A stretch of 47,165 nucleotides of DNA from Xenorhabdus hominickii (GTDB taxonomy: Bacteria; Pseudomonadota; Gammaproteobacteria; Enterobacterales; Enterobacteriaceae), in assembly GCF_002632725.1 (NCBI RefSeq), contig NZ_NJAI01000005.1:125214-172378 (forward strand), written 5' to 3'. The notes beneath the pieces were generated by a model. That model had not been told where the DNA came from and did not search any database. It worked only from the letters and a program-made list of their open reading frames with translations. Both the position numbers and the translations under genes were made by a program. This document shows positions 9,333 to 19,720 of the stretch, in pieces; the stretch's first letter is position 1, and each line of letters starts with the position of its first letter.

Positions 9333-10142
9333 TTATTGAGAGATTGACAGATAGCGTTCAAAAGACTCACGCTCTTCTTCCCGCAAAGTCAGCACCTGAA
9401 AACCATCACGGGTAACCAAGATCGTATGCTCAAACTGAGCTGATAGACGGCGATCTTTGGTGGTAACTGTCCAGCCATCTTTATGCAGTTTAACGTCCTT
9501 TTTCCCCTGATTGATCATCGGCTCAATAGTGAAAGTCATGCCTTCTTCCAGCACTATTCCTTCACCCACCCGACCATAATGCAGGACTTGTGGCTCCTCA
9601 TGCATACTGCTGCCAATGCCATGCCCACAATATTCGCGCACTACCGTATAATTATTCGCTTCAGCATGCTGTTGTATTGTGTAACCAATATCCCCCAACG
9701 CAATACCCGGTTTAACAATCTTAATCGCCTTATACAGACATTCTTGAGTCACATCCACCAAACGCTGGGTATGGGAAAGTACGTCACCGACACAAAATGT
9801 GATGCTACTATCACCATAATAACCCTCTTTTATGACCGTCACATCGACGTTAACAATATCGCCATTCTTCAGTTTTTTCTCCGAAGGCCAACCATGACAA
9901 ACGACATGATTTACCGAAGTATTGACTGTATAAGGAAAACCGTACTGCCCCAGACTGCCTGGTGTCGCATCAAGGGTATTGATTATGTAATCATGGCAAA
10001 ACGTATCAATTTCAAGAGTCGTTATGCCCGGCACAATAACCGAACGAACGGCTTCAAGTACCTGCCCCGTCAAGCGCCCTGCTATTTCCATTTTCTTGAT
10101 TTCTTGCACATCTTTTATCAGTATTCCATTGCTTTTTGCCAT
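9333..10142 (-). CDS. Type I methionine aminopeptidase, stand-alone paralogue
   Basis: Cytosolic dinuclear metallopeptidase that removes N-terminal methionine. The five metal ligands are all present in order: Asp100 (NVDVT), Asp111 (GDSS), His174 (GHGIG), Glu207 (IEPM) and Glu238 (FEHT), with His79 also conserved. It is 269 residues, close to E. coli Map (264). The start at 10142 has AGAGGA upstream; a longer TTG-initiated frame exists but lacks support. The essential map gene normally precedes rpsB, which is not here, so this is probably a second, accessory copy; GDSSITF differs from the usual GDTSKMF. Confidence 0.88.
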   Translation of the reverse strand: MAKSNGILIKDVQEIKKMEIAGRLTGQVLEAVRSVIVPGITTLEIDTFCHDYIINTLDATPGSLGQYGFPYTVNTSVNHVVCHGWPSEKKLKNGDIVNVDVTVIKEGYYGDSSITFCVGDVLSHTQRLVDVTQECLYKAIKIVKPGIALGDIGYTIQQHAEANNYTVVREYCGHGIGSSMHEEPQVLHYGRVGEGIVLEEGMTFTIEPMINQGKKDVKLHKDGWTVTTKDRRLSAQFEHTILVTRDGFQVLTLREEERESFERYLSISQ

Positions 10143-10583
10143 TATTTTTCCTCTATTCAATATTATTTATACCCAATAAATGTCATGTTGCAGCGCGGCG
10201 GCAGGGGGACAAATTTCCAGCAGCATGGATAACTATGTGACCAGAAATAGTGACCGAAATGCATGAATACAGCCCACAAAGCAGCAGCTTAAAAAATGAT
10301 AGGTATAGATCTCTTTTTATAATGCACTTATATCAGTGAACAACTCAAGATAACACCCACCTCAAATTCTTTTAAAATAATTCGTATTTTGACCTGAATC
10401 ACACCATACTGAAATTTATCATACGTGCCCCTTCCTCCTTCTATACTAACCAATTGATTTAAAATGGATATATAATGAAAAGGTTCTTTTGAATGACATA
10501 AATAACGAAGATCATTTGATACTAAAAAAGCAACCCGGTTAGGGAATGACAAAAAGTGGCCGAGAAAAGATAATGACAAATCT
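10143..10583. other. Intergenic region with a repeat copy
   Basis: A dispersed-repeat copy reads TATACCCAATAAATGTCATG from about 10169 and continues through GTTGCAGCGCGGCGGCAGGG. The rest holds only an 88-codon minus-strand frame without recognisable features, which I do not accept as a gene. Confidence 0.4.
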
Positions 10584-10913
10584 TTATTGACCACATAATT
10601 TCCCCACTATCCAATTTTCCAATAACCATCTTTTTTTTGCTCCAATGCGAATCAAATATTCTGCATCCTGTAATATTTTGATATTACACTCTATAGTGCG
10701 ACGATTTACCCCCAAATTTTCAGCTAATTGAATTATGGTAATTGCAGGGGCAACAATAATAACAGCTAAGATTTTTTGCGACGTGGCATTGAATCGCCGT
10801 GAATTTTGTACCGACACCTGCACCGACATCGCAACAGAATTCCGTTTTTGGCTATCAAGGCTTTCTCTCAGCGCTTCGGCTAATTTTTCCAGCATAAAAT
10901 CGATAAATAGCAT
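10584..10913 (-). CDS. Winged-HTH protein, probably a C-terminal remnant of a Fic/AlbA_2-type protein
   Basis: A 109-residue product. Its N-terminal stretch (FIDFMLEKLAEAL) resembles the region preceding the C-terminal winged helix of Fic-domain or AlbA_2 (COG2865) proteins. The second half is a clear winged HTH: TIIQLAENLGVNRRTIECNI then ILQDAEYLIRIGAKK. No Fic motif or ATP-binding domain lies upstream on this strand, so I read it as a surviving C-terminal piece, though it could be expressed as a small regulator. It is divergent from the GFA gene with only 33 bases between them. Confidence 0.5.
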   Translation of the reverse strand: MLFIDFMLEKLAEALRESLDSQKRNSVAMSVQVSVQNSRRFNATSQKILAVIIVAPAITIIQLAENLGVNRRTIECNIKILQDAEYLIRIGAKKRWLLENWIVGKLCGQ

Positions 10914-10946
10914 ACAGTTACTAGCACGATCACATAAGGAAAAATC

Positions 10947-11294
10947 ATGATTCCAAAAGAATATCGAGGTGGATGTTTATGTGGCAACATCAAGTTCCTT
11001 GCTCTGGGTGATCCCAATAACCCTCATACTTGTTCTTGCTCTATGTGCCAACGTCATTCCGGCGCATTAACACTTTGCTGGGTGGAGTTTCCTAAAGAAG
11101 CGGTCCAATGGACTGGAGAAGGAGGAGAGCCCTCATTATATCGCTCTTCTGATTATTCCTGCCGGGCATTTTGTAGCCAATGTGGCAGCTCACTAGGTGC
11201 GATTGATGATGGTCCTACCGTTGGATTAATTCTCGGTAATTTCGATCATCAAGGACAACAAGAACTCGCTCCGCTTTCGCTCATGAAAGATTAA
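10947..11294 (+). CDS. GFA-family (CENP-V/GFA, DUF636) zinc protein
   Basis: A 115-residue protein with the GFA zinc-binding fold. Metal-ligand cysteines are in GGCLCGNIKF, TCSCSMCQRHSG and FCSQCGSSLG. Members include glutathione-dependent formaldehyde-activating enzyme, but most are uncharacterised and I assign no substrate. AAGGA lies seven bases before the ATG. A hairpin follows the stop immediately. Confidence 0.85.
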   Translation: MIPKEYRGGCLCGNIKFLALGDPNNPHTCSCSMCQRHSGALTLCWVEFPKEAVQWTGEGGEPSLYRSSDYSCRAFCSQCGSSLGAIDDGPTVGLILGNFDHQGQQELAPLSLMKD

Positions 11295-11297
11295 GTA

Positions 11298-11321
11298 TCA
11301 GGCTGCTACATTGCAGCCTGA
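11298..11321 (+). terminator. Hairpin after the GFA gene
   Basis: TCAGGCTGC (11298-11306) pairs with GCAGCCTGA (11313-11321), starting four bases after the stop codon. No strong T run follows, so termination may be partial. Confidence 0.55.
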
Positions 11322-11990
11322 ACATATAGATTGCTACCGCCAAATCTCACTTTTTTGGGATAAATCCTCACTTAAATTTTGAGCAAGGATTTCAATCAAG
11401 AGATTAAAGCTGATTTGGTCTAGAATTTCACCGTAAGGTTCGTTCTGAACGTACGATGAAGAAAGTGAGAATATAATTAAATAATTTCAGATAGATATAA
11501 CAAAAAATAACGCAAAAGACGAGGTTAATGACGGATTCAACTTTCAAGTGCAACGCCATCTATGCAGCCCACGTCGTTCTACAAAAACCACTTTGGGTTG
11601 CCTGAATTACAGACACTTATTATCTGAATTCAGGAACAATAATAATTATTATCATTAATGTGGATATCATAAAGTTCTCTTGGATTGTGCATAAAGCAAT
11701 CAACTCAATTACATGAAATCATAGGTGAGATTAAATCGAGCCACTTCGCAATCCTGCTGAATAATCAAAAAATCCGATACATTCCTGCGAGTAATCCTGC
11801 TAACCTAAACCCCCAAATCTTCCTAATCTAATCCACAGATGAATCACACGGATTATCAGTGATAAGATAGCGTTTTTGCCCAGGATGAGGTTCATTAACG
11901 TCCCATCCTTAGCTGATTATATTTAGGTTTTGTCATTTAGATGGGTTGACTGAGCGTCGATAGCCCAACCGAGTCAACAGGAATAATAAT
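11322..11990. other. Intergenic region upstream of mutS
   Basis: No gene recognised. A degenerate repeat-like tract (CAACTTTCAAGTGCAACGCC) lies near 11538-11557. The mutS promoter is presumably in the last 150 bases, but I cannot fix it. Confidence 0.35.
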
Positions 11991-14567
11991 TTGAATCAAA
12001 TCAATATGAAAGAATCTCCAGCAAAGGATATAGATAGTCATACTCCCATGATGCAGCAGTATCTGCGTCTGAAAGCACAACACCCAGATATCCTTATGCT
12101 TTATCGGATGGGGGATTTTTATGAGTTGTTCTTTGACGATGCCAAAAAGGCCGCAAGGTTACTGGATATTTCACTAACCAAACGCGGGCAATCGGCAGGT
12201 CAACCTATTCCTATGGCGGGTGTTCCTTATCACGCTATCGAAAACTATTTGGCAAAACTGGTACAACTCGGTGAGTCTGCGGCAATCTGCGAGCAAGTAG
12301 GTGATCCGGCGAGCAGTAAAGGCCCCGTTGAACGCAAAGTTGTACGTATTGTGACCCCCGGTACGGTGACTGATGAAGCCTTGCTACAAGAGCGTCAGGA
12401 TAATCTTCTGGCCGCTATCTGGCAGGATAATCAGGGATTTGGTTATGCAACGCTGGACATCACTTCCGGACGTTTCCGCGTTTCCGAGATGGCCGACGAA
12501 GATACCATTGCCGCAGAATTGCAACGTACCCGTCCTGCAGAGCTACTTTATCCTGAAACATTTGGGCATATGGCGTTGATTGAACGCTGTCATGGTTTGC
12601 GTCGCCGCTCAATGTGGGAATTTGAGCTGGATACAGCAAGACAACAACTGAATTTGCAATTTGGCACCCGCGATCTCATTGGCTTCGGCGTGGAAAAAGC
12701 AACCCTCGCCCTACGTGCTGCCGGCTGCTTGCTGCAATACGTGAAAGACACGCAACGTACCGCTCTGCCCCATATCCGCAGTATTACGATGGAGCGCCAG
12801 CAAGAAACAGTCATTATGGATGCCGCAACCCGCCGTAATCTGGAGCTGACACAAAATCTATCTGGTGGTATTGAAAACACGCTAGCTTCAGTGCTCGATC
12901 AGTGTGTGACACCAATGGGCAGCCGAATGCTAAAACGCTGGCTACATGCGCCCATTCGTAACAAAGACATACTGGAAAATCGTCAGCAGGCCATTTCCGC
13001 TTTGCAGGAAATCGGCTATGAATTGCAACCATTTTTACGTCAAGTCGGTGATTTAGAACGTGTACTTGGCCGTCTTGCACTCCGCTCTGCCCGCCCTCGT
13101 GATCTGGCCAAAATGCGCCACGCCTTCCAGCAATTGCCGGATATTCATCAAATCATGGCATCTTCCGATTCGCCTTATATTCAAGCGTTAAAGCAGCGCG
13201 TGGGACATTTTGAAGAATTACAGACGCTGTTGGAACATGCGATTGTCGAAACTCCGCCTGTTTTAGTCCGTGACGGTGGCGTGATTGCCACAGGCTATAA
13301 TGCTGAGCTAGATGAGTGGCGAGCCTTAGCCGACGGTGCCAGTGATTATCTGGATCGGCTGGAAATTCGCGAACGTGAGAAGCTCGGTATCGATACCCTG
13401 AAAGTAGGCTTCAATGGGGTGCATGGCTATTATATTCAGGTCAGCCGTGGACAAAGCCACTTAGTACCAATCCATTATGTACGCCGTCAGACGCTGAAAA
13501 ATGCGGAACGCTACATTATTCCAGAGTTAAAGGAATATGAAGATAAGGTGCTGACATCCAAAGGCAAAGCTCTCGCCATTGAGAAAGCCCTGTATGAAGA
13601 ATTGTTCGATTTGTTGCTGCCTCATCTGGCAGAATTGCAGACCAGTGCCGAAGCACTGGCAGAGCTGGATGTGCTGGCGAACCTTGCTGAACGTGCTGAA
13701 ACACTGAATTACACGAGCCCGACATTGACAGATAAAGTCGGGATTCAAATCACGGGTGGTCGCCATCCGGTTGTTGAGCAAGTACTCAGTGAGCCTTTTA
13801 TTTCGAACCCATTAACGCTTTCGTCACAACGCCGTTTGCTTATTATCACTGGGCCGAATATGGGGGGAAAAAGTACCTATATGCGCCAGACGGCCTTGAT
13901 TACACTGCTAGCGTATATAGGAAGTTTTGTTCCTGCCGAAAAAGCCGTCATTGGCCCCGTAGATCGCATCTTCACCCGTGTAGGGGCATCCGATGATTTG
14001 GCTTCAGGACGTTCCACATTTATGGTGGAAATGACTGAAACGGCCAATATTTTGCATAACGCCACCGAGTACAGTTTGGTTTTGATGGATGAGATTGGGC
14101 GTGGTACATCAACGTATGATGGCTTATCTCTTGCTTGGGCCTGTGCTGAAAGTCTGGCTAACCGCATCAAGGCGATGACACTATTTGCAACTCACTATTT
14201 CGAGCTGACGATGCTGCCTGAAAAATTGGAAGGTGTCGTTAATATTCATCTGGATGCCGTTGAACATGGCGATACCATCGCTTTTATGCACAGTGTGCAA
14301 GAAGGCGCAGCGAGCAAGAGTTATGGACTGGCGGTTGCCTCTTTGGCGGGTATTCCTCGTGATGTTATTAAACGAGCGCGCCAGAAACTCAAGGAGTTGG
14401 AATCACTCTCCAATAATACGACAGCGAGCCACGTCGATACACCACAATTGACTCTGCTGACAGAAGAAACGTCTCCGGCAGTTGAAGCACTGGAAAACCT
14501 GAATCCAGATACGTTGACACCACGTCAGGCACTGGAATGGATTTATCGTCTGAAAGATATGGTATAA
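11991..14567 (+). CDS. mutS: DNA mismatch repair protein MutS
   Basis: Mismatch-recognition ATPase of methyl-directed repair, partner of MutL. The 858 residues (E. coli 853) contain the mismatch-binding Phe-X-Glu as MGDFYELF, the lever/clamp region, the Walker [11 protein letters not shown], Walker [21 protein letters not shown], and the C-terminal helical end [17 protein letters not shown] use the TTG at 11991, with AGGA upstream; an ATG at 12006 is possible but has no ribosome binding site and would begin close to the conserved [11 protein letters not shown]. In many Enterobacterales mutS lies near rpoS, as here. Confidence 0.96.
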   Translation: MNQINMKESPAKDIDSHTPMMQQYLRLKAQHPDILMLYRMGDFYELFFDDAKKAARLLDISLTKRGQSAGQPIPMAGVPYHAIENYLAKLVQLGESAAICEQVGDPASSKGPVERKVVRIVTPGTVTDEALLQERQDNLLAAIWQDNQGFGYATLDITSGRFRVSEMADEDTIAAELQRTRPAELLYPETFGHMALIERCHGLRRRSMWEFELDTARQQLNLQFGTRDLIGFGVEKATLALRAAGCLLQYVKDTQRTALPHIRSITMERQQETVIMDAATRRNLELTQNLSGGIENTLASVLDQCVTPMGSRMLKRWLHAPIRNKDILENRQQAISALQEIGYELQPFLRQVGDLERVLGRLALRSARPRDLAKMRHAFQQLPDIHQIMASSDSPYIQALKQRVGHFEELQTLLEHAIVETPPVLVRDGGVIATGYNAELDEWRALADGASDYLDRLEIREREKLGIDTLKVGFNGVHGYYIQVSRGQSHLVPIHYVRRQTLKNAERYIIPELKEYEDKVLTSKGKALAIEKALYEELFDLLLPHLAELQTSAEALAELDVLANLAERAETLNYTSPTLTDKVGIQITGGRHPVVEQVLSEPFISNPLTLSSQRRLLIITGPNMGGKSTYMRQTALITLLAYIGSFVPAEKAVIGPVDRIFTRVGASDDLASGRSTFMVEMTETANILHNATEYSLVLMDEIGRGTSTYDGLSLAWACAESLANRIKAMTLFATHYFELTMLPEKLEGVVNIHLDAVEHGDTIAFMHSVQEGAASKSYGLAVASLAGIPRDVIKRARQKLKELESLSNNTTASHVDTPQLTLLTEETSPAVEALENLNPDTLTPRQALEWIYRLKDMV

Positions 14568-14569
14568 CC

Positions 14570-15387
14570 ATGAATGCGGTGATAATGAATAGCTTAGCAA
14601 TCAGTAATGTCTCAATGAATTTTGATACCAATCTGCTATCACCCATTTATCAATTTTTACAGTGTGAAACCCCTGAACAATGGGTAAAAAAAGCCCGGCA
14701 GCCTGAAAATCTGCCGGTTTTACTACGCGACCATCTGTTATGTGAGTTAAAAGCTGCTCAAAGTGCGATGTTCTTAATTCGAAATATGCCGTTGATCCCG
14801 AAAGTGCCGATACTTTGTTGGCATGGTTTAAGCCTTATGAAGACTTTGCCTATAAAAAAATTGGCGATATCCACTCACTGAAAGGCAAAAATCAGGTCAC
14901 CAAGCAAATTACTGCCCGGGCAAAGTCACCTTATAGTCAGGACTTAATTGATAAAATGGTGTTGTTGATTAAGGAAGAATTACACCACTTTTATCAGGTA
15001 CTGGAAATCATGGATGCCAGAGGGATCAGCTATGACAGCATCAGCACCAGCCGCTATGCCAAATCGCTGTTCCAACATATTACCAACCATGAGCCTTATA
15101 CACTGGTTGATAAACTGATTATTGGTGCTTATATCGAGGCGCGTTCATGTGAACGTTTCGCGAAACTTGCTCCTCATCTGGATGAAGAATTAGGCAAATT
15201 TTATATTTCTTTGCTGCGTTCTGAAGCACGCCATTATCAGGATTATTTAACACTGGTCCAATCGATATCCAAAGACGATATTACGGAAAGGATAAGTTAT
15301 TTCGGCCGGATTGAAGCAGAACTTATTCAAACATATGACCATGATTTTAAATTTCACAGCGGTATTCCTGCTATCGCGAATAAATAA
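14570..15387 (+). pseudogene. miaE: tRNA-(ms2io6A37) hydroxylase MiaE, frameshifted
   Basis: Diiron tRNA hydroxylase that converts ms2i6A37 to ms2io6A37. The N-terminal part (NLPVLLRDHLLCELKAAQSA) and the rest (LLAWFKPYEDFAYKKIGDI; the diiron ligands in KEELHHFYQVLE, EARSCERF and SEARHYQDYL) lie in different frames. Around 14780 the bases read CGAAATATGCC; one extra A would give R-K-Y-A-V-D-P-E-S-A-D-T-L-L and restore one continuous protein. The break is therefore a single-base deletion in an A run (14782-14784), either real or a sequencing error. The start at 14570 lies two bases after the mutS stop; a later ATG (14615) gives the usual family N-terminus. Confidence 0.85.
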
Positions 15388-15446
15388 ACGCAAGAATAAG
15401 TGAACAAAAGATAAACCGGTTAAGCGAAAGATAAATAATAAACGAA

Positions 15447-15477
15447 TAAAAGGTGGACTTATTTAGCCCACCTTTTA
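15447..15477. terminator. Bidirectional terminator between miaE and rpoS
   Basis: TAAAAGGTGG (15447-15456) pairs with CCACCTTTTA (15468-15477), giving A/T-flanked arms usable in both directions between convergent transcripts. Confidence 0.75.
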
Positions 15478-15486
15478 TTATGGATT

Positions 15487-15606
15487 AATATACTATTTAT
15501 CTTTCAAATTGCCACCCTCAGGATTAGCGTCTCTGCACTCAATCAACGAGTTATAGAGAAAGCCATTTATTTTCCGTCACGCTGCAATTTGAAATCTATC
15601 CGATAA
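15487..15606. repeat. Dispersed intergenic repeat copy with insert
   Basis: Begins TATTTATCTTTCAAATTGCC and ends GCTGCAATTTGAAATCTATC. The centre holds CACTCAATCAACGAG-type sequence, related to the 3710-3845 copy. Confidence 0.55.
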
Positions 15607-15615
15607 AATAAGTCA

Positions 15616-16608
15616 CTAAGTGCGGAATAACGACTCTATATTCAAGCCTTGGTTATGCAGTATATCTCTAAGACGACGCAACCCTTCAACTTGAATTTGA
15701 CGAACTCTTTCTCTTGTTAATCCTATTTCTCGCCCAACATCTTCTAATGTTTCTGCTTCGTATCCCAGCAAACCGAAACGGCGGGCCAAAACCTCACGCT
15801 GCTTTGCGTTCAGTTCAAACAACCATTTGACGATACTGTGTTTCATATCGTCATCTTGAATAGTTGTCTCTGGCCCAGAATCGTTCTCATCAGATAAAAT
15901 ATCCAACAATGCTTTATCTGAATCACCACTAATTGGCGTATCGACAGAAGTAATGCGTTCGTTAAGCCGCATCATACGACTTACATCTTCAACAGGTTTA
16001 TCCAGTTTTTCGGCAATTTCTTCGATACTGGGTTCATGATCCAATTTGTGTGCTAGTTCTCTTGCAGTACGTAAGTAGACGTTCAGTTCTTTGACTATGT
16101 GAATAGGCAGACGAATTGTTCGAGTTTGGTTCATGATAGCTCGTTCAATTGTTTGTCGGATCCACCATGTCGCATAGGTAGAAAAACGAAAACCTCTTTC
16201 AGGATCAAATTTTTCCACCGCACGAATAAGCCCAAGGTTACCTTCTTCAATCAGATCCAGCAGTGCTAATCCCCGATTGCTATATCGGCGTGATATTTTG
16301 ACGACCAATCGCAAGTTACTTTCAATCATGCGTTGGCGTGCGGCCATATCTCCCCGAAGTGCCCGTCTGGCAAAAAGAACCTCTTCCTCTGCTGTTAACA
16401 GTGGAGAAAAACCAATCTCTCCGAGATAAAGTTGTGTTGCGTCAAGTACTCGTTGGTTTACCCCTTGCAACAAATCCAAATCGTCATCAAGACTAGCTAC
16501 ATCATCCCCATCTTTCAGCAACGCTTCATCAAAGTCATCAGCTTCCATGCTATTTTCGTCTAAATCCGCATCATACAACTCATTAACTTTAAGCGTACTT
16601 TGGCTCAT
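15616..16608 (-). CDS. rpoS: RNA polymerase sigma factor RpoS (sigma-38)
   Basis: Stationary-phase and general-stress sigma factor, 330 residues as in E. coli. In order: acidic N-terminus; region 1.2/2.1 ([20 protein letters not shown]); region 2 ([35 protein letters not shown]); region 3 ([20 protein letters not shown]); and region 4 HTH ([20 protein letters not shown]). It follows nlpD on the same strand; in E. coli the main rpoS promoter lies inside nlpD. In Xenorhabdus/Photorhabdus rpoS is linked to persistence and host colonisation, which is context, not sequence evidence. Confidence 0.97.
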   Translation of the reverse strand: MSQSTLKVNELYDADLDENSMEADDFDEALLKDGDDVASLDDDLDLLQGVNQRVLDATQLYLGEIGFSPLLTAEEEVLFARRALRGDMAARQRMIESNLRLVVKISRRYSNRGLALLDLIEEGNLGLIRAVEKFDPERGFRFSTYATWWIRQTIERAIMNQTRTIRLPIHIVKELNVYLRTARELAHKLDHEPSIEEIAEKLDKPVEDVSRMMRLNERITSVDTPISGDSDKALLDILSDENDSGPETTIQDDDMKHSIVKWLFELNAKQREVLARRFGLLGYEAETLEDVGREIGLTRERVRQIQVEGLRRLRDILHNQGLNIESLFRT

Positions 16609-16662
16609 CAGCTGCTCCTACCCATGATAATGCGGGCAGGAATATCAGATCCCTGCCCCGGT

Positions 16663-17718
16663 TTATCGCTGCGGAAGATAACGCAGCGGGTTTACGGATT
16701 TTCCCTTGTAGCGAATTTCAAAATGTAATCTTACGGAACTTGTTCCGGTACTACCCATGGTGGCAATCTTTTGCCCCGCTTGAACATCCTGCTGCTCACG
16801 TACCAACATGGTGTCGTTATGAGCATAGGCACTCAGGTAGTCATCGTTATGTTTTATTATTATTAAATTTCCATATCCGCGTAGCACATTTCCGGCATAA
16901 ACCACTTTCCCACTAGCAGTTGCAAATACGGGTTGGCCACGACTACCCGCAATATCAATGCCCTTATTTCCCCCCAGAGAATCAGAGAAACCTTCAAGGG
17001 TTTTTCCTTCCGCAGGCCATCTCCAACTACTAGTAACCCCGTTGCTATTGCTAATGGTGCTATTGGCGCCTGTATCTGTTGCTGTAGATACTTTTAAAGA
17101 GGAATTGTCGCTAACAGAAATAGTTTCTCTTGGCAACATCCTTTCAGAGCTAGGTCTATCAATATTTGCAGGATACGCATTAATTTTTTGAAAATCAACC
17201 TGCTTAATTTTAGATTGGTTGCTATTTGATGCTGATAATACACCATTATTGGAGGTTACATTATCTATTCTCAGGACCTGACCAACATTTAAGCCATATG
17301 GTTCCAAAATATTATTTATGCGAGATAGATCACGAAAATCAACCCCTGTAATCCATGCTATATAGAACAACGTATCCCCATGCTTAACCGTGTAAGAGCT
17401 TCCGCTATAGCTTCCTTTGGGAATACTTTCATAGTTACGGTTATAGACGATCTTTCCTTGATGTGAGCTATCTTTTGCAGCATGATTCACTGGATAACGA
17501 TTTTCCATAGCACGATTTTCTGGTTTGCGATTCATTGAAATGATTGCAGGAGAAGATGGCATGGGAGTCGAAATTGATGGCGGTCTGGAGGATATTCCTC
17601 CATCTTTTGCCTTATTATCAATATTCACTATTGGAGCAGGGCGGTCTGGTGTATTGCTACAACCGACTAGCATAATTCCCATTACAGTATTGGTGATTAT
17701 CCACTTTATTTTTTTCAT
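16663..17718 (-). CDS. nlpD: NlpD, murein hydrolase activator lipoprotein
   Basis: Outer-membrane lipoprotein that activates amidase AmiC at the division septum. Signal peptide 1-19 ends in the lipobox LVGC with Cys20. A Ser/Pro/Asn-rich linker follows, then a LysM domain at about 108-152 (YTVKHGDTLFYIAWITGVDF) and a LytM/M23 domain at the C-terminus (GIDIAGSRGQPVFATASGKV, LHFEIRYKGKSVNPLRYLP). The metal-site histidine is replaced in NKGIDIAG, the known catalytically degenerate form. I start at 17718, with AGGA seven bases upstream, not at 17736. It is 351 residues. Confidence 0.94.
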   Translation of the reverse strand: MKKIKWIITNTVMGIMLVGCSNTPDRPAPIVNIDNKAKDGGISSRPPSISTPMPSSPAIISMNRKPENRAMENRYPVNHAAKDSSHQGKIVYNRNYESIPKGSYSGSSYTVKHGDTLFYIAWITGVDFRDLSRINNILEPYGLNVGQVLRIDNVTSNNGVLSASNSNQSKIKQVDFQKINAYPANIDRPSSERMLPRETISVSDNSSLKVSTATDTGANSTISNSNGVTSSWRWPAEGKTLEGFSDSLGGNKGIDIAGSRGQPVFATASGKVVYAGNVLRGYGNLIIIKHNDDYLSAYAHNDTMLVREQQDVQAGQKIATMGSTGTSSVRLHFEIRYKGKSVNPLRYLPQR

Positions 17719-17888
17719 TGGGTTTCCTAAATTCATACCTTATTCCCCCACAAAGGAAAATAATAAGTGTTAAGAATGATTATTTATAAAGAAATTTAGA
17801 ATCATAAGAGATTTAAAGCGAAATATTTTGCTTAATTTCAGCAAAAATAACAGCAACTTTAAAAAATTAAGACAAAGTAATTAGCCAG

Positions 17889-18515
17889 TTATGCCAATTC
17901 ACCTTGAATTAGGGGTACAAAACGGACGGATTCGATAACTTCGCCATGAAAATCATTCCCATAACGATGTACCACTTTCAGTGACTGAGAGCGCTCACCT
18001 ACAGGCAACACCATCACTCCTCTGTCAGCAAGCTGATGAAGGAGTGATGGTGGAATTTCTGGCGGGGCTGCTGTGACAATGATGGCATTAAATGGCCCTT
18101 TTGATGGCCATCCATACCATCCATCACCGTGACGGGTTGAGATATTATGTAAGTCGAGCTGCTTTAACCTGCGTTTAGCCTGCCACTGTAATCCCTTAAT
18201 ACGCTCTACGGAGAAGACGTGTTTGGCTAAATGAGCAAGTATTGCCGTCTGATAACCCGATCCTGTACCAATCTCTAGTACATTGGCATCAGCCGTTAAA
18301 TTCAGCAGCTCTGTCATACGGGCAACAATATAGGGCTGAGATATCGTTTGCCCATGTCCAATGGGCAGTGCCGTGTTTTCATACGCCTTATGCGCAAGGG
18401 CTTCATCAACAAAACTTTCCCGAGGCACTTTAGCAATGATGTCCAGTAGCTGTTCGTTATGTATACCTTGCTGACGTAATTGATCCAGCAAATTTTTCAT
18501 TGACCGGCTTAACAT
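17889..18515 (-). CDS. pcm: Protein-L-isoaspartate O-methyltransferase
   Basis: Repairs isoaspartyl residues in damaged proteins using SAM. Class I methyltransferase motif [18 protein letters not shown]; the substrate/active-site segment [21 protein letters not shown]-terminus [12 protein letters not shown] start at the ATG ending at 18515 ([10 protein letters not shown]), giving 208 residues like E. coli Pcm and a short overlap with the surE stop; the frame is open ten codons further upstream. Confidence 0.94.
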   Translation of the reverse strand: MLSRSMKNLLDQLRQQGIHNEQLLDIIAKVPRESFVDEALAHKAYENTALPIGHGQTISQPYIVARMTELLNLTADANVLEIGTGSGYQTAILAHLAKHVFSVERIKGLQWQAKRRLKQLDLHNISTRHGDGWYGWPSKGPFNAIIVTAAPPEIPPSLLHQLADRGVMVLPVGERSQSLKVVHRYGNDFHGEVIESVRFVPLIQGELA

Positions 18516-19273
18516 TCCCCGATATCCCCGACTTTTTTCAACCAATCGTTTATCAGTTCTTGTGCTTTATAAGCCGTTAAATCCACCTGCAAAGGCGTAA
18601 TAGAGACAAATCCTTCCTCTACCGCAGCAAAATCCGTATCAGGCCCAGCATCATGTTTCTCGCCCGGAGGGCCTATCCAGTAGAGCATACTTCCTTTGGG
18701 ATCTTCCAAAGCATAAACTTCTTCAGCAGCACAGCGACTGCCACATCGTGTCACCCGAAACCCTTTGATTTGCTCAATAGGGATATCAGGTACATTGATA
18801 TTCAGAATATTACCTGCTCTCAGTGGGAATGCTTGCAGCATGGTTAATAAACGCAATGTCACTTCTGCTGCTGTTTCGTAATGTTCCTCACCATTGAGTG
18901 ATACCGCCAATGCAGGTAATCCTAAATGACGCCCTTCCATTGCAGCCGCAACGGTACCGGAATAAATCACATCGTCACCAAGATTAGGGCCACAGTTGAT
19001 TCCTGAAACCACAATATCAGGGCGAGGACGAACCAAATTATTTACCCCTAGATAGACACAGTCTGTCGGCGTACCTTCCTGAACAGCCATATCACCATTT
19101 TTCAGTGTATTAATGCGCAAAGGGCGATCCAGCGTTAAGGAATTCGACGCACCGCTGCGGTTACGATCAGGTGCAACCACCTGAACATGATAGTGTTTCC
19201 GCAATGTAGCCGCTAAGGTTTGAATTCCCGGAGCGGTGACACCATCATCGTTACTCAGCAATATCCGCAGCAT
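18509..19273 (-). CDS. surE: 5'/3'-nucleotidase SurE
   Basis: Broad-specificity nucleoside monophosphatase. The metal ligands are in the N-terminal LLSNDDGV (Asp9, Asp10), with the Ser in RSGASNSLT and the Asn in [20 protein letters not shown]. It is 254 residues, the usual length. Its stop overlaps the pcm start, so the two are translationally coupled in a surE-pcm-nlpD-rpoS run. The truD-surE junction, usually tight in relatives, is opened here by about 700 bases holding a broken kinase gene. Confidence 0.95.
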   Translation of the reverse strand: MLRILLSNDDGVTAPGIQTLAATLRKHYHVQVVAPDRNRSGASNSLTLDRPLRINTLKNGDMAVQEGTPTDCVYLGVNNLVRPRPDIVVSGINCGPNLGDDVIYSGTVAAAMEGRHLGLPALAVSLNGEEHYETAAEVTLRLLTMLQAFPLRAGNILNINVPDIPIEQIKGFRVTRCGSRCAAEEVYALEDPKGSMLYWIGPPGEKHDAGPDTDFAAVEEGFVSITPLQVDLTAYKAQELINDWLKKVGDIGEC

Positions 19274-19543
19274 TGAAGTATCTCATTGATTTTATTAAGT
19301 GAAACATAGTTGATACGTTAATTTCCCCTAGAATATTGTCCTGTTTGTTTAATGTAACCCGCGATTGGACAATATTAAGACAATTAGAAAATTGTTTGAT
19401 CTTAGCATGACGTTACCAGTTTTGTAGAGTGCTTTGCATTCAGACCATAACAAATGAAAGAAGCCACCATTTACGTAAGCCATTGAGTGAATTAGCGCAG
19501 CCAACTATGCTGTGTCACTATTCGGCACAACGATTCCGAACAA

Positions 19544-19720
19544 CTATTCCATACAACTATGTAGCCATCGATCCTCACTAATCACAATTGTCATTGGCTG
19601 CTGAGCAAGTTTTGCCGAGAGAGTCGACTTTCCCGAGGCTATTTTTCCACACAATATGTGGAGAACAGGCCTGTCTTTATGGGTGGAATATTTATAATTG
19701 GGAGGTTCTGATAAAGACAT
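19544..19720 (-). pseudogene. Truncated P-loop kinase/AAA ATP-binding protein (N-terminal fragment)
   Basis: About 58 codons from an ATG at 19720 with GAGGA six bases upstream. The fragment has a clear Walker A, ILCGKIASGKSTLSAKLA, followed by the lid-like ISEDRW typical of zeta-toxin/ATP-binding kinases of about 150-200 residues, and then stops. No remaining kinase sequence could be found in the following 270 bases, so it is a 3'-truncated remnant. It is inserted between truD and surE. Confidence 0.6.

Noticed and set aside
9483..10232. Long plus-strand open frame (249 codons) opposite the methionine aminopeptidase
   Set aside because: It is antisense to a gene with all catalytic residues and has no recognisable protein features.
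10328..10594. 88-codon minus-strand frame
   Set aside because: No ribosome site or family features, odd composition, overlaps the end of the HTH frame.
14815..15387. Separate gene starting at 14815
   Set aside because: It is the second half of miaE after a frameshift; homology continues upstream of its first ATG in the same frame.
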